A DNA stretch of 64,000 bases from Prorocentrum cordatum (GCA_963575745.1 CAUYUJ010014563.1:18501-82500); one strand, 5' to 3'. Numbered from the stretch's first letter, positions 34,556-44,873 are shown. The notes: generated by a model from the sequence alone, not told the origin. Program-made: numbers and translations.

Positions 34556-35490
34556 GGCACTTCGCGAGTAGTGCAGTGCGCTCGGCGACTCCTCCCTCCT
34601 CCGCCGCCGCCGCCGCCGCTGCCTCGACGGGCCCTCCACCGCTGCCCCCGCCTTATGCCGGACGTCCGCCTGGCACCGCTCGGACGCCTCCAGCTGGCGC
34701 GCCACGCTGTCCCGCAGCTCGCGCCGGAGGTCGTCGACGAGGCCCGCCTCCTGGACCTGCGGGGGCCGCGCCGGCGGGGGGGGGGGGCGGCGGCGCACGC
34801 CGCCCGAGCCACGATGGGAAACGGGTCTTGCGCGAGATGGCACGGCGACCTCGCGCGGCGGCTCACCCGCACCGCCAGCGCGGCGCGCTGCACTGGAAAC
34901 GAGGGCGCTTCCGTTGGGCCTTGCGCGGGCAGCTGTTGCGCGCGCGGATGTCGGCGAAGACGACCCCGTTTTTTTTTCTTGTTGCGTCGCCCACCTGTAG
35001 GGGGCCACGTGCGAACCCTGCCCCTGACCCTATCGCTCGGGAGCTCCCGCACGGAGTGAACCTCCGCCCTTTCCCCCAGAAATCGCGGGGGGGCAGGGGC
35101 AGGGCTCGCGTGTGGCCCCCTCACCTGGCCGTGCCCCGACGCCCCAGCCTTGCACCTCTCTTCGCGCCGGGCGTGGTCGCCCGGGCTCGGGCCCCAGGGC
35201 CCCCCCAGACCGACCCGGCTCGACGGGTGCATCGGGAAGCAGGCAGAGAAGCACGAAGGAGGGAGGCGTTGGGAGCAGATTGGGCTTCCGCGCTCCCCGC
35301 GTAGAGGAGGGAAGAGTAGGGAATCGAACTCTACACACCGACGCTTCTTCCGGCCCTGCATCAGAACTTGCACTGGAGAGCGGATCCTGGTGTATACGGG
35401 ACCCTGATGTATACATTTTTCGCTGTTTCCCCGGGACATCGGGGAAAAAAGTATACACCACACCACCCCAGCGTCGTCCTCGACCCTCAA
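34556..35490. other. GC-rich region with a coiled-coil-like fragment
   Basis: The minus frame near 34.6-34.75 kb reads [20 protein letters not shown], a charged helix like those at 36.5 and 37.3 kb. Otherwise it is Pro/Arg-rich low complexity. No complete gene is recognised. Confidence 0.35.
35409..35457. repeat. Small imperfect inverted repeat
   Basis: TGTATAC (left) and GTATACA (right) flank TTTCCCC and GGGGAAA. Two further GTATAC sites lie at about 35393 and 35530. Confidence 0.5.
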
Positions 35491-35939
35491 GAAATCCTGG
35501 AATTGAAAAACAGACCGCCACTGGAAATGTATACGTTCCAGTTTTCGAAAGAGGGAAACCCTTCGACTCTTGGATGAGGAAGATGTCTAAAGTATATTGG
35601 GATCTGCGGGTCTTAAGATACCTACTTTCAACGACCGATGGGTCGTGTGTCCTCGCGATGTTGAAATCTGTTAGTGGCGTCGGATCTCAGGGTCCCTGGC
35701 TGGGGCCAGCCCTGAGCTCCTGGCGTATAGTACAGCGGGTGCCTATGGTAAGAAATCATGTCGTAGGACATCTGGGGGCACACTTATACTTTGCGGTCGA
35801 CTTCGGACTTCGCGGAGAGCCCCTATCAACTCCGATTGGCCCCCCCGGGCCGTCTGCGAACATTGAATTTCCGCTGGGGACTTGCTGGCAGGTTAGCTTC
35901 TTGTCTGGTGCGCTCATGCCCACACTCACGGCAAGATCA

Positions 35940-36130
35940 ATCGGCATCTGATCGGGAAACCGGATCGGGTCGGAACGCGCGTCGGATCGGGAGATGCGTC
36001 GGCACGGGGTCGAGATCGAGTGGGATTGGCCGCGCCAAGACGCCGCAGAAATACGCCCTGCAAACAACGGGTCGCATCGGATCGTCGGAAAATCGAGTCG
36101 GATCGGATCGAGCCTGGCGAACTCGAAATC
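35940..36130. repeat. GATCGG/TCGGA-rich degenerate repeat
   Basis: Many irregular GGATCGGG and GTCGGATCGG words, resembling a decayed short tandem repeat. Confidence 0.6.
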
Positions 36131-36229
36131 GGATGGCCATGGCCTTGACTAAGCCAGCCTGCATACAGCATCCTGCGGCCCAAGATGACTCTGGTCAGGG
36201 ATGGTGGTAGTGCACAACTGGCGCCTGTG

Positions 36230-36760
36230 GAGCCCAGAGGGAAAGACAGCGACACAGCCGTCGGCGTCACCGTCGCCGTCGTCGCCTTCGTCGGCGTCGG
36301 CATCGGTGTTGCCGGCCTCGCCCTCGCCGCCTCGTCTTCCTCGGAGGCATCGGCGCCGGCGGCGCCGACGCCGCCGTCGAGCGTCGCCGAGGAGGCGAAG
36401 AGGGCACCCCCATGCCCGGAGGCGCGCGGGGGGCCCCGCGGGCGGCTCTGGCGCCCGAGACCTGGTGGATCTTCTCCATGGTCGAGCTGCGGAGATCGGT
36501 GAGCGAGCCCGTGGTCCAGTCCCGTATCTCCTGGCACTCGGACTGGAAGAGCCTGAGCAGCTCCTGGGCCTGGGCCTTGCAGCCGTCCAGCTCCCTCGCG
36601 AGGGGGCGAGGAGCAGATGCTCTCCGACAGGGACGGATACGACGGCTACCGCGACGGCGCTGACGACCACGACGACAACGACATCGAAGGCGACGCCGGC
36701 GGCGACGGCAACGGCGACGGCCGCCTGACGGCTTCCAAGCCTCCATCAGCGAGCCCACCT
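36230..36760. repeat. CGTCGCC/GACGAC triplet-rich tracts with coil fragment
   Basis: Triplet runs (36260-36400, 36640-36720) flank a minus-strand fragment near 36.45-36.6 kb reading AQAQELLRLFQSECQEIRDW, a plausible coiled coil. No full gene. Confidence 0.5.
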
Positions 36761-36951
36761 TGGGTCACGGTATCAGCTCGAGGGTTGCCAAAGGCATACC
36801 TGGACGGTGCCCCCAGCCTTCGCACCGTCTCGGAGCCGCAGGGGACCTAATTATGCGCTTCACGAAGGGTGGTCGCCCCAAATCCATTTCCAATAGACCC
36901 GCGGCCCGAACACGCCTCCCAGGAGCCGAAATGAAGAAGAAACGCCAGAAT

Positions 36952-37430
36952 CTAAAAATTGCCCCGTCGAGCGATTGGGAATATGTATCTTCTGTCCATC
37001 CCACCGCTTGCGTTGACCAGCGCCTGACCGTCTTGCACCACCTGGCGCCCACGGACTAAAAAACGTTTGGGAATATGCTCGGGAGGGGAGGAGGAGAGGG
37101 AGAAGGAGGAGGCCGAAGTCGTGCGAGAAGGAGAAGGGAGGTGGAGGAGCAGGAGCGGGCCGACGACGACAAGGCCGACGAGGCCGACGAAGACGGCGAA
37201 GACGACGAGGCCGACGGGGACGACGAGGCCGACGACGACGACCAGCCTCAGGCAGTCGTCGTACTTGCTCATGCTTCTATTCGCTTCCTGGAGCACGGAC
37301 CGGACCTGCTGCGCCTCCACCTGCAGCACGTCGCTCGACCTCCGGAGCTCCGCCAAATCCTTCTCGTCCGCCTTGAGGAGCAGGCTATCCTCGGTGGCGC
37401 GCGCAATCGAGCTTGTGATCGGAGGGGTTA
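36952..37430 (-). CDS. Coiled-coil fragment with hydrophobic tail
   Basis: Part of the 247-residue minus frame 36952-37695. DEKDLAELRRSSDVLQVEAQ and QQVRSVLQEANRSMSKYDDC look like a genuine coiled coil. They are followed by a Val/Gly/Leu-rich stretch that could be a membrane segment but is encoded by a GACGAC triplet tract, so it may be an artefact. No family is recognised. Confidence 0.35.
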
Positions 37431-37519
37431 CACTCAACACGTATAATTTGAGGGAGTTCGTCTTGAGAGCTCCCGTCATCCTAACCCCCTGCGCGCGAGA
37501 GACTGGGCCCGCCAACCGC

Positions 37520-37920
37520 CCCCCCGTTTCGGGGAAATCCGGGAAACCTGGCGACGAATTCCAAACCGGCGTCCTCGCGTGGGACATCCTCGGCACCCCG
37601 AACCTCCCCAAGGAGGCCCTCAGAGGCCTCCGTGTTACGGTAGAGGGACACAATGTGTGGACACTGCCCCTCTTCCCCAAACTGAAAGTGGGCACGCGCG
37701 GAAGGGACTGCGGTCGAAGTGCAACTCATCAGACCCACCGCCAATTTTGAACATTGGGCGGAGGGGGAGGCGTTGACCGATGAATGTGGCATGGCTATCT
37801 TTGTCCGAGGCTTGTACGTTTCCGGGAAATCCAAGAAGTCCGGCGACGAATTCCAAACCACCGCCCTCGCTTGGGACATCCTCAGACAACAGGCCCCCGA
37901 GCCTCCCCGACGCGCGCCAG
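37520..37920. repeat. Diverged duplication containing a WNSSP peptide phrase
   Basis: Sequence around 37530-37620 recurs at about 37820-37915: CGACGAATTCCAAACC, then GGGACATCCTC. In the minus strand both read MSxARxxVWNSSPxFxDFPET. The spacing is about 285 bp. Confidence 0.7.
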
Positions 37921-38260
37921 GGCGCACCGGGCGTGTCCCAGTTCGGGGCTCTCGCGGCGCGCGAGAAGTCGAACCCCAGCGCGCGAGAAAGTCGGGCCCC
38001 ACGGGGCCCCCAGGGACCATTGCCGGGGATCTACCGAAGCGCGCCGGGGCGCGCCAGGGCGCACTGGGCGTGTCCCAGTCCGAGCCTCAGCCTCAGAAAA
38101 ACGACCCCCGGCGCACGAGAAAGTCAGGCCCAACCGCGTCCCCAGGGACCATTTCCGGGATCTGCCGGCGCGCGCCCAGGCGCACCTGGGCGCACTGGGC
38201 GTGTCCTCGATCGAGACATCCTCGCACAAGTCGACCCTAGCGTGTCCCAATCTGGGCCTC
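37915..38260. repeat. Tandem repeat of about 130 bp
   Basis: About 2.5 copies of a unit containing GGCGCACTGGGCGTGTCCCAG, then CGCGAGAAAGTCGGGCCC and CCCAGGGACCATT. Copies begin near 37915, 38045 and 38175. Confidence 0.75.
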
Positions 38261-38336
38261 CCGCTCGAGACACCTTCCCAAAGTCGGCAAATCGCCCCCC
38301 GAGGGAGGCCTCCGAAGACGATGACGCGATGAGCAA

Positions 38337-38438
38337 GGAGGAGGAGGAGGAGGAGGAGGAGGAGGAGGAGGAGGAGGAGGAGGAGGAGGAGGAGGAGGAG
38401 GAGGAGGAGGAGGAGGAGGAGGAGGAGGAGGAGGAGGG
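38337..38438. repeat. (GAG)n microsatellite
   Basis: About 33 near-perfect GAG triplets. The poly-Glu and poly-Leu ORFs are artefacts. Confidence 0.95.
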
Positions 38439-38714
38439 AGGAGGAGGACAGCACCGGCACGAGGGCAACGCTAGCACGAGGAGGCCGAGGAGGCGCGCCG
38501 AGGAGGAGAGGCGAGGCCCAGGAGGAGGAACGCCGAGGAGGAGCGCCCAGGAGGAGCGGCGAGAGCGGGTGGCGGAGGCGGCGGCCGGGAGCGGCGGCGG
38601 GGTGGCGCCGGCGGCGGCGGCGGGCCCCAGCCCCGGGGCGGAAGGACTGAGGGCCCGGCCCGCGGCGGCAGGCGCGGCGCGCTCGCTCCAGGGCCCTCCT
38701 CGGGCCCGAGGGCC

Positions 38715-38900
38715 CCGGGGCACGAGGGAGGAGGAGGAGGAGGAGAAGGAGGGGGAGGAGAGAAAGGAGGGGGAGGAGGAGGGGGAGGAGAAGGAGGAGG
38801 GGGAGGAGGAGGAGGGGGAGGAGGAGGGGGAGGAGGCGGAGGAGGAGGCGGAGGAGGAGGAGGAGGAGGAGGAGGAGGGGCAGGAGGAGGAGGAGGAAGA
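38715..38900. repeat. Imperfect GAG/GGGGAG repeat
   Basis: GGAGGAGG and GGGGGAGGAG units continue the purine-rich tract. Confidence 0.9.
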
Positions 38901-38927
38901 CCAGCGTATCTGATTGTTTTCGATTAT

Positions 38928-39587
38928 TCATGCTTTCTGTATCAACGGAAGCGCATCCTGCGCTTCCTTGATCATCATATCAAGGGTGATTGGGGGGCAA
39001 AACACGGCCTGCTTTTCGTGCCTCCTTTGGGGTGGCGGCAGGTCTTCAAGCAGTTCAGGGCTTGTTTTGTTATTATTGCTGGTGGGGCACCCAAGGCATT
39101 CGCTCTTAAAGGCTTTGGGGTAATATTCACTTGAAATGCCGCAGGACAGGCATGCCAAAACACAACTATCATTCTCAAGGCGATCGAAAACGTGAATGTC
39201 GTGGCCGCTCCTCTGAAGAGAAAGGGCCGACAGACTAGCACAGTGCCCAGGACAGGCCTGGTTATCTTTTTGGACTCGGGCGGCCTCGGATCGCGCTCTG
39301 ACTCTGCAGAGTTCGCGCATCCAGAGGCGATCAGACGATAAGACCCACTGGTGGGCGCCGCCTTCTTTCTGGTCGCCCTCAACGGGGTCGCCAGCGTCGG
39401 CCCCAGGGGCCCCAGGAGGGTCGGAGGTCGGAGGCAGGAGGGGGGCGAGGACGGCGGCACCTACCAGGGGCTTTCGCTCGGGTTTAAGGGCGGGCCCTTC
39501 GCAGTCCTTGCTGCCAGGTTTCGGGGCGAGCGCAGGCCAGGTCGACAGGCCCCCCGCGAGAAACCGCAAACAAAAAAAACGCAACAA
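38928..39587 (-). CDS. Cys-rich C-terminal segment
   Basis: This 219-residue ORF has a Pro/Gly-rich front. Its later part reads HDIHVFDRLENDSCVLACLS, then CGISSEYYPKAFKSECLGCP, a Cys-x2-Cys-Gly...Cys-x2-Cys pattern. It resembles the zinc-like ending of LINE polyproteins in this lineage. The ORF ends after SPELLEDLPPPQRRHEKQAV. Confidence 0.45.
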   Translation of the reverse strand: MLRFFCLRFLAGGLSTWPALAPKPGSKDCEGPALKPERKPLVGAAVLAPLLPPTSDPPGAPGADAGDPVEGDQKEGGAHQWVLSSDRLWMRELCRVRARSEAARVQKDNQACPGHCASLSALSLQRSGHDIHVFDRLENDSCVLACLSCGISSEYYPKAFKSECLGCPTSNNNKTSPELLEDLPPPQRRHEKQAVFCPPITLDMMIKEAQDALPLIQKA

Positions 39588-39661
39588 GAAACCATGGCTC
39601 TAGTAGATCTCTTGGACCTCGGCGTTCGAAGGCCCCCCCGCTTTGCTGGCAGGAGCTTTCG

Positions 39662-40243
39662 CTAATCTGTTCGCATCAATGTGCAATGACATTTCCCGTG
39701 GCCGGGTACTTTTCCCTGGGCCCTTGAGGGGGGGCGTCTAAATCCTGGCGGGCTTTCGCTTTGCTGGTCTGAGGAAGGGCCCCCCGCTATGTAGACCCTT
39801 TGCAAGCAGCTCCAACCCCGCGTGGATGTTCTTCCGATCGAGATCCGCCTGGCCATATTTGGCCATGGCCCCTGAGTGATCGGAGCGGATGCAGGTGAGA
39901 CGCGGGCGCGCGCGAGCAACGGCCATGGCTGGCGCTCTGCAGGTGGCGAGGCGGGCGGCAGCAACTCTCCCGTCTGCCCCGAGAGGTGCGCTTTACTTCT
40001 CCCTGCCGTCGAGCACAGCAACGGCCCGCCCAGTCTGGCGCCAGATTGGGGGGCCCTGTTTAAAGCAACTTCCGTCAACCAAACCTCCCCCGGCCATCGC
40101 CGCGTCAATCGCGTCTCAGCTTCAGTGGCCAAAATCTCAAGAAATTCCGAATCATTCGGGGCGCGCGACGCAGGCTGGGGGCTGAGACTGAAATCCGTGG
40201 GCGAGGGGAGCTGCTGAGGGGTGCCCTTCCATATACGATTCAC
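39662..40243 (-). CDS. Segment possibly corresponding to a decayed RNase H
   Basis: The ORF has 193 residues. DSEFLEILATEAETRLTRRW and TRGWSCLQRVYIAGG look protein-like; the rest is Arg/Pro-rich. It sits where an RNase H domain would be expected, but I cannot see its catalytic residues, so the name is only positional. Confidence 0.3.
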   Translation of the reverse strand: MNRIWKGTPQQLPSPTDFSLSPQPASRAPNDSEFLEILATEAETRLTRRWPGEVWLTEVALNRAPQSGARLGGPLLCSTAGRSKAHLSGQTGELLPPASPPAERQPWPLLARARVSPASAPITQGPWPNMARRISIGRTSTRGWSCLQRVYIAGGPSSDQQSESPPGFRRPPSRAQGKVPGHGKCHCTLMRTD

Positions 40244-40554
40244 CCAGGGGGGTAAATTAGCATCTCAACTGTCAGGTTAGGATGAGGGGGCACTCGAACC
40301 TGCGCGCCGCGCCATCTCTCTCGCGCCCACACGGGCACGTCGCGTCGACGTCGTAACCTGCGGCCGCGAGCCCAGTTCTCGTCCACAAGCACTGGGCGAG
40401 GCAAGACATCAAGCTGCTCTTCTCGGAAGGGGTGGGGCTGGGATCGGCCAGGACTCGTTTGGCAGCTGCGACGTCTAACCTGCCCCGGCGAATGGCCATC
40501 TTGGAAGCCGCGCGTTTCTCGAGGTTTGCCCTCCAGGCCTCGTCGAGATGGCAC
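40240..40554 (-). CDS. Post-RT Cys-rich segment
   Basis: The 40272-40499 frame ends with CPCGRERDGAARRFECP, matching the pattern Cys-x-Cys-Gly...Asp...Phe-x-Cys-Pro found after the RT of LINE-like elements, here without the usual His. Upstream residues are RRGRLDVAAAKRVLADPSPT. The 40240-40554 frame is the overlapping alternative. No catalytic role is known; nucleic-acid binding is inferred. Confidence 0.5.
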   Translation of the reverse strand: MPSRRGLEGKPRETRGFQDGHSPGQVRRRSCQTSPGRSQPHPFREEQLDVLPRPVLVDENWARGRRLRRRRDVPVWARERWRGAQVRVPPHPNLTVEMLIYPPG

Positions 40555-40803
40555 TTGAGAAGCGCCGGCGAGACTGCGGTGAGCTGGAGCGTCAGGCCCT
40601 AGGAAGTCTCGATCTCAAATGGGTTCTTGAGGATCCAATTCATTCTCTCGAGGCTCAATTGCGTGGCCCCTATGGATCCTCTGCACGTCGCCAATTGATT
40701 GGGGGTTCTTCATGATGGTAAGAACTTCGTGACGAAACTCTCCATGCGTTATCACCAAGCTGCGGCTGCGTCGACAGTCTCCAAACCGTTGGCCCATAAT
40801 CTT

Positions 40804-41550
40804 TCACGGGGCCCAGAGCGGCTTTCCAAGCCGGGTCTCCCAATATGCGCAGGCTGAGGGATCTGGAACGCTTTGGCTTCTTAGGCCCACGGTATTTAAG
40901 TGCGCGCTTTGGATTTGCCTGACCTCGTTATTAGTGAGCCCCGCGACCTCTGTTCCAAAATGGTTGGCTTGGCCCAGGCCTGTTCTGCGCAACTTGCGCG
41001 CGTCTGCGCCCGCCCTCTTCGGCGCCGCCAACTTGCGCTTGCGGAGGCGGGGCTCGGCAAAGCGAGCGCGGAGGGCAGCCCTTCCTCTGCCAGAGCGGGC
41101 CCCCCCTCCTGCCGTGTAATCGATGCCTAGGTTAGCTGCCGACTCCATCCTCTCTTCCGCCTGGGGCCCAGCCAAGGGCCCTGGGGCTCGAACCGGGGGT
41201 TTCCGAACGGTTGTCGACGACGCGAGGGCCGCCGATTTGTGCGAGGCGACCCCGCCCCCCATCTCGATCTCAGCCATATCTTTCGTGCTGTGGGCGGCGG
41301 AGGAGAGGTTTGTGACCCGTTTCTGGGGGGTATTACCTTGGCCCTGGAGGAGGAGGTCGTCTACGAACATGCGGGGGTCTGCATCCGGATTGTCCTGGAG
41401 CCAGACGTCGAGCGGGGCCAGGCTAAACATCTGGGCGACGAGCGCAGCGAAACTGCATCCCGCGGGCATTCCATGCCGCGGGCTTCCAACAAAAGTGGCT
41501 AGACCTTGACTCGCTACAAGCCTTGGGCCTCCATGCTGATTATAAATCAA
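40804..41550 (-). CDS. LINE-like RT, motifs B and C
   Basis: The ORF has 248 residues. GSPRHGMPAGCSFAALVAQM (22-41) is RT motif B, and RMFVDDLLLQGQG (60-72) is motif C with both Asp residues. Motif A is not in this ORF. Then comes a helical thumb-like region. GLGQANHFGTEVAGLTNNEVRQ is the kind of segment seen after the RT in such elements. Residues 150-200 are unusually Arg/Ala-rich. Part of a dead element. Confidence 0.7.
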   Translation of the reverse strand: MIYNQHGGPRLVASQGLATFVGSPRHGMPAGCSFAALVAQMFSLAPLDVWLQDNPDADPRMFVDDLLLQGQGNTPQKRVTNLSSAAHSTKDMAEIEMGGGVASHKSAALASSTTVRKPPVRAPGPLAGPQAEERMESAANLGIDYTAGGGARSGRGRAALRARFAEPRLRKRKLAAPKRAGADARKLRRTGLGQANHFGTEVAGLTNNEVRQIQSAHLNTVGLRSQSVPDPSACAYWETRLGKPLWAP

Positions 41551-41677
41551 GGCGGCAGTGGCCCGGATCGGTCCCAGAGGATAACAGCAGCATGCCTGAT
41601 GGCCATTTCGTAGTGGGCTGATTCGGCCTGGAACTTATCATCGAATTAAAGATGTGCTTAACATATGTTAAACATGT

Positions 41678-41735
41678 TCTAAAACATCAATCATGTTTGA
41701 AACACATTTTGAATGTGTTTGACACATGTTTTAGA
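41678..41735. repeat. Nested AT-rich cruciform
   Basis: TCTAAAACAT (41678-41687) pairs with ATGTTTTAGA (41726-41735). Inside, AAACACATT (41700-41708) pairs with AATGTGTTT (41712-41720) around TTG. Confidence 0.7.
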
Positions 41736-41787
41736 CATCTGGAAACTATCCGGCAACATGCTTCCTCTCCATTGATCGTCCTACACA

Positions 41788-41890
41788 AATGTCACCTCTC
41801 TTGGCCTGTGGCCGGCCCGAGACCACCCCCCGCATGACCACCCCCCGCATGACGGTGCCGAGCAGACCATGTCACCTTTCTTGGCCTGTG
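41788..41890. repeat. Short direct repeat, 80 bp apart
   Basis: TGTCACCTYTCTTGGCCTGTG occurs at about 41789 and 41869. A 16-bp unit ACCACCCCCCGCATGA is also duplicated between them. Confidence 0.75.
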
Positions 41891-42319
41891 ACTGGCTCCC
41901 GGCCGTTCCTCGAGCTCGCCCCCCCCCCCCCCGATCGCGGCGGCCGGCCCCCGGCGGGCGGCCGGCGCGTCGCGCGCCGCGGTGCCGGCGCGCACGGCCG
42001 GGCACGGGCGAGGAGGCGGAGGCTGTGGCGGCGGCCCCTCTGGGCAGCGAAGAAAGGAATCCAGGGCTGAACCTAAACGGTGTCTTTCGTTTTCGCTGTG
42101 CTTTCGTGTTCCCTCGCTTCTGCCTCGAATCCACCGCTTGCCCAAAGACGACGTCGAAACGCAAACGGCCCACGAAATCACCGAAAAAGCCGTTTGGTTC
42201 CAGCCCCGAGGGAGCCGTGGCGCGGGAAGCTGGCCGAGACGGCCAGGCCCGAAGAGGGGGCCGCCCTTCCGCCCCGGCCTCGGGCCTCGGGGCCTCGGGG
42301 CGGCCCTGCGCCAAAACGG

Positions 42320-42425
42320 GCTGCGGGGGAGGAGGAGGAGGAGGAGGAGGAAAAGGAGGAGGAAGAAAAAGAAGAGGAGGAGGAAGGAGGAGGAGGAAGG
42401 AGGAGGAGGAGGAGGAGGAGGGGGA
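42320..42425. repeat. (GGA)n/(GAA)n microsatellite
   Basis: A purine triplet run about 100 bases long. The acidic and Leu-rich ORFs around it are artefacts. Confidence 0.9.
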
Positions 42426-42510
42426 GCGACCGTACCAAGAAGGAACGAGACGAAGGCAGGCGGGCAAGACGCGAGAAGAGGGCAAGTGTCCGCGTGTCCG
42501 CTTGTCTCGT

Positions 42511-43323
42511 CTATGGCCGCATCGCATGCAGTGCAGCAGCTAGGCACTCAGAGCCTGTAGTGTAAAGAAGCGCGGCGCGGGGCGCGGCGTGCGTAATGAT
42601 ACGCAGTTTGTTGTAGAAGTGAAATGAAAGTGCTGTCCTGCGAACAGCTTCTGAAATTGTGTGCTCTGGGTTTGCGTGTTGCTCTGACGTCCCTAGGCCA
42701 ATTCGCACGAGGGGGTCCGAGGAGAGAAAAGAACGAGGTAACGCGAGGAAGTGAAGAAGGCGAGGACAGGTGAGGTAGTGGCCGAGACGGTCAGGGCAAG
42801 CTTCGCACCCGAGCAGACACGTGCGGCGCGGTCCACATGGGAATCGGTGACTGGTCCACCATGCTCCCGCTAGCGTTTTAAAGACAGCCCAGCGGATGGT
42901 TGGAGCTTTCTTTGAAAGGTATTATGATAGCTCCTTCCAGCGGGTTGGTAGGGCTGGGGGGAGCACGATTTCTGGAAGAGCCGACGAGAGGCGGCGCGCT
43001 AGGGTCTCTGCGAACTTGTCGGGGTAGAGGGAGGCGTGGAGGACCGAGGCAAGAGTTCGCTGGACCCTAGAGCGGCGCGCTTCGTTGGTGGCAGCAGCGT
43101 GCTCGTCTGCAGCGGCTTGTTGCGCCGAGCGCCAGATGGGCAGTGAAACGTCGTATGGCGGCTGACCGTCGGCGAGGTCTCGCCAGTATTCCACGATACC
43201 TGGACTTTTCCAAAGGAGGAGGAGGAGGAGGAGGAGGAGGAGGAGGAGGAGGAGGAGGAAGACGGGGGGAGGGGGGGGGGAGGGGGCTCGACCTCCCGTT
43301 TGCTCTTCGGTGCGCGCTTTCAC
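42511..43323 (-). pseudogene. LINE polyprotein C-terminal fragment
   Basis: The minus frame 43323-42922 reads VEYWRDLADGQPPYDVSLPI and RTLASVLHASLYPDKFAETL and ends in RWKELS-stop. Continuing in another frame through 42.9-42.7 kb it reads WAVFKTLAGAWWTSHRF, then CLLGCEACPDRLGHYLTCPR, a Cys-x2-Cys...His-x3-Cys knuckle. It then joins ORF 42708-42511 (TISEAVRRTALSFHFYNKLR). This is the conserved region after the RT in LINE elements. The polymerase itself is absent. It belongs to a different subfamily from the 38.9-41.5 kb fragment, judging by its Cys motif. Confidence 0.6.
43205..43290. repeat. (GGA)n run and G-rich tract
   Basis: A GGA run of about 18 triplets is followed by G-rich sequence. 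Confidence 0.9.
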
Positions 43324-43866
43324 ACGTTCGAGCGTGCACGTCGCGGCGGCCGCGCGGGGCGCGCGGTCGGCGCGGGGCTACGCGGCGACAGACCGCGAGT
43401 GGCCCGCAGCGTCAGGGGGGGGAGGGGGAGGAGGAGAGTTGGAAAAGGTGGAGGGGATGCGGAGGAGGAACGGCCACCAGGGACCCCAGGAGATTTTCCT
43501 GGGAGGATGTGGGAGTGAAGGTGGAGGCTGCCAGCATGGGAGCGGGAGGGTCTCGATGCCACCGCCTCCCGCTCATTCTCCTCTCGCCGACAAGCACACG
43601 CCCAGTCTTCTATTTACAGAAACTCCCGACCAACCGCAGAGCGGCTGGCTAGTAAGGACGCGCGATAAGGGTGCTGGGGCCTTGGGAAACCATGTCGACA
43701 CTTTGCGAGCGGGGCGCGGCCACCGAAAGCGGTCGAGGATGGGCCGAAGGGGGAGGATGCAAGGGCATTCTTGGAAAGTTGCTCATTCTTACTCTGCGGA
43801 TTGACTGTACGCGAGAGAGCACGAGACCCGTCTGACGTGTCCGATCCGCGGCTTGGAGCCCTGCAG

Positions 43867-43914
43867 CGCGCAACACCGCTCAACGCCGCTCAGCGAAAGG
43901 CGCGGTGTTGCGCG
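43867..43914. repeat. 13-bp stem hairpin
   Basis: CGCGCAACACCGC (43867-43879) pairs perfectly with 43902-43914 around a 22-base loop. Confidence 0.75.
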
Positions 43915-43980
43915 GCTGTGTCGCCCTGGCGAACTGTGAACTATGATTTCGAAAAAGATCCTATGGATCCGACGCGTGCG

Positions 43981-44398
43981 TCATGCTTCCGAAGGCACAC
44001 TGCTCCAGGAATGCAGAGGATATGGGACGGGGAGACACGGGGCAAGGTACCCCTGATCTGGAAGGCTCGGCCTGCTGATCAAACTCGTGTGTAGCCCAGA
44101 CTTCCGACATCTTGAACCAAACACGACGGACTGCGGTTCGCCATCAATGGCCTCTTCAGGAAGCCGGTTCCAGGCCCCAGGGCCGTCAGAAACGACTTGG
44201 GATCGAAAGTGGGTCCTGGGGAAAAGGTCCAGACTTCCGGAGCTGCGCAAAATCACTGCGTCGAGGGTCTGGGAAGAGAGCGGGACGATGCGGGTAGCCG
44301 CGTGAGAAGAGGTTCAGGCATCGAAGATCTGTGTGCTTGAAAACGTTGACCCTTCCCCAGACATCCGACAACGTGATTTGTTCAATGCGCGGCCCCAA
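43981..44398 (-). pseudogene. Fragment with a GPGAWNRLPEE phrase
   Basis: Two minus frames (44398-44186 and 44256-43981) appear to join by a frameshift. They read DVWGRVNVFKHTDLRCLNLF, then THFRSQVVSDGPGAWNRLPE. The GPxAWNxLPxE phrase is reminiscent of the C-terminal end of CR1-like LINE polyproteins. It is short and isolated. Confidence 0.35.
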
Positions 44399-44687
44399 GG
44401 CCCCGACTCACCTCCCAGGACAGATTACACAAATCATGTTATCGGAGGTTTGGGTCTGGGGCATCTGCGGAGGCATCGGGGACACCTCCAGAGGCCTCCG
44501 GGGACTCCCGAAGACAGTCCTCTGGAGACTTCTTCCAGCAGGATGAGACGGCCACGCCCCTCGCACTGTCCCATTTCCTGCGCGCCGCGGATATCCCGCA
44601 GGGCCCTCTGGAGATTCCCGAGGTCGGCCTTGACCCCCATGACCTCGTCGTGGGCCATGACGAACCTGACCAGGAGGGCACCATGTG

Positions 44688-44873
44688 TACAGTCGAGGCG
44701 TTGACCTAAGGAACCCTAAAAAAGGAACGAGGCCCCTTTTTTCCATAAGTCAAACTTCGACTTTCCATCGAAAACTGAAGGAAAACCTTCGGCAAGGTGT
44801 GGAACGATGAAGGAACACCGAGCCCCTCCCCAACGCAAAGGGTTCCTTCCTCAGCGCCCCGACTGCACGGTGA
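44688..44873. repeat. Dispersed repeat, copy A (about 185 bp)
   Basis: It matches 61149-61329 in the same orientation over its whole length with scattered substitutions and small indels. Shared phrases are AAGGAACCCTAAA, GGAACGAGGCCCCTTT, CCCATCGAAAAC and AAAGGGTTCCTTC. No ORF is conserved enough to prove coding. Confidence 0.85.

Larger units (their letters stand above)
38928..41550 (-). mobile_element. 5'-truncated LINE-like fragment
   Basis: Four minus-strand ORFs in order hold late RT motifs (41550-40804), a Cys/His segment (40554-40240), an uncharacterised segment (40243-39662) and a Cys-rich end (39587-38928). This matches the polymerase-to-C-terminus order of LINE-like polyproteins. 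The start of the RT is absent and each junction is a frameshift. Confidence 0.6.

Noticed and set aside
34390-35059. Ile/Tyr-rich ORFs with apparent membrane segments
   Set aside because: They are translations of the TA microsatellite.
37780-38931. Poly-Glu (plus) and poly-Leu (minus) long ORFs
   Set aside because: Both are translations of the GAG microsatellite.
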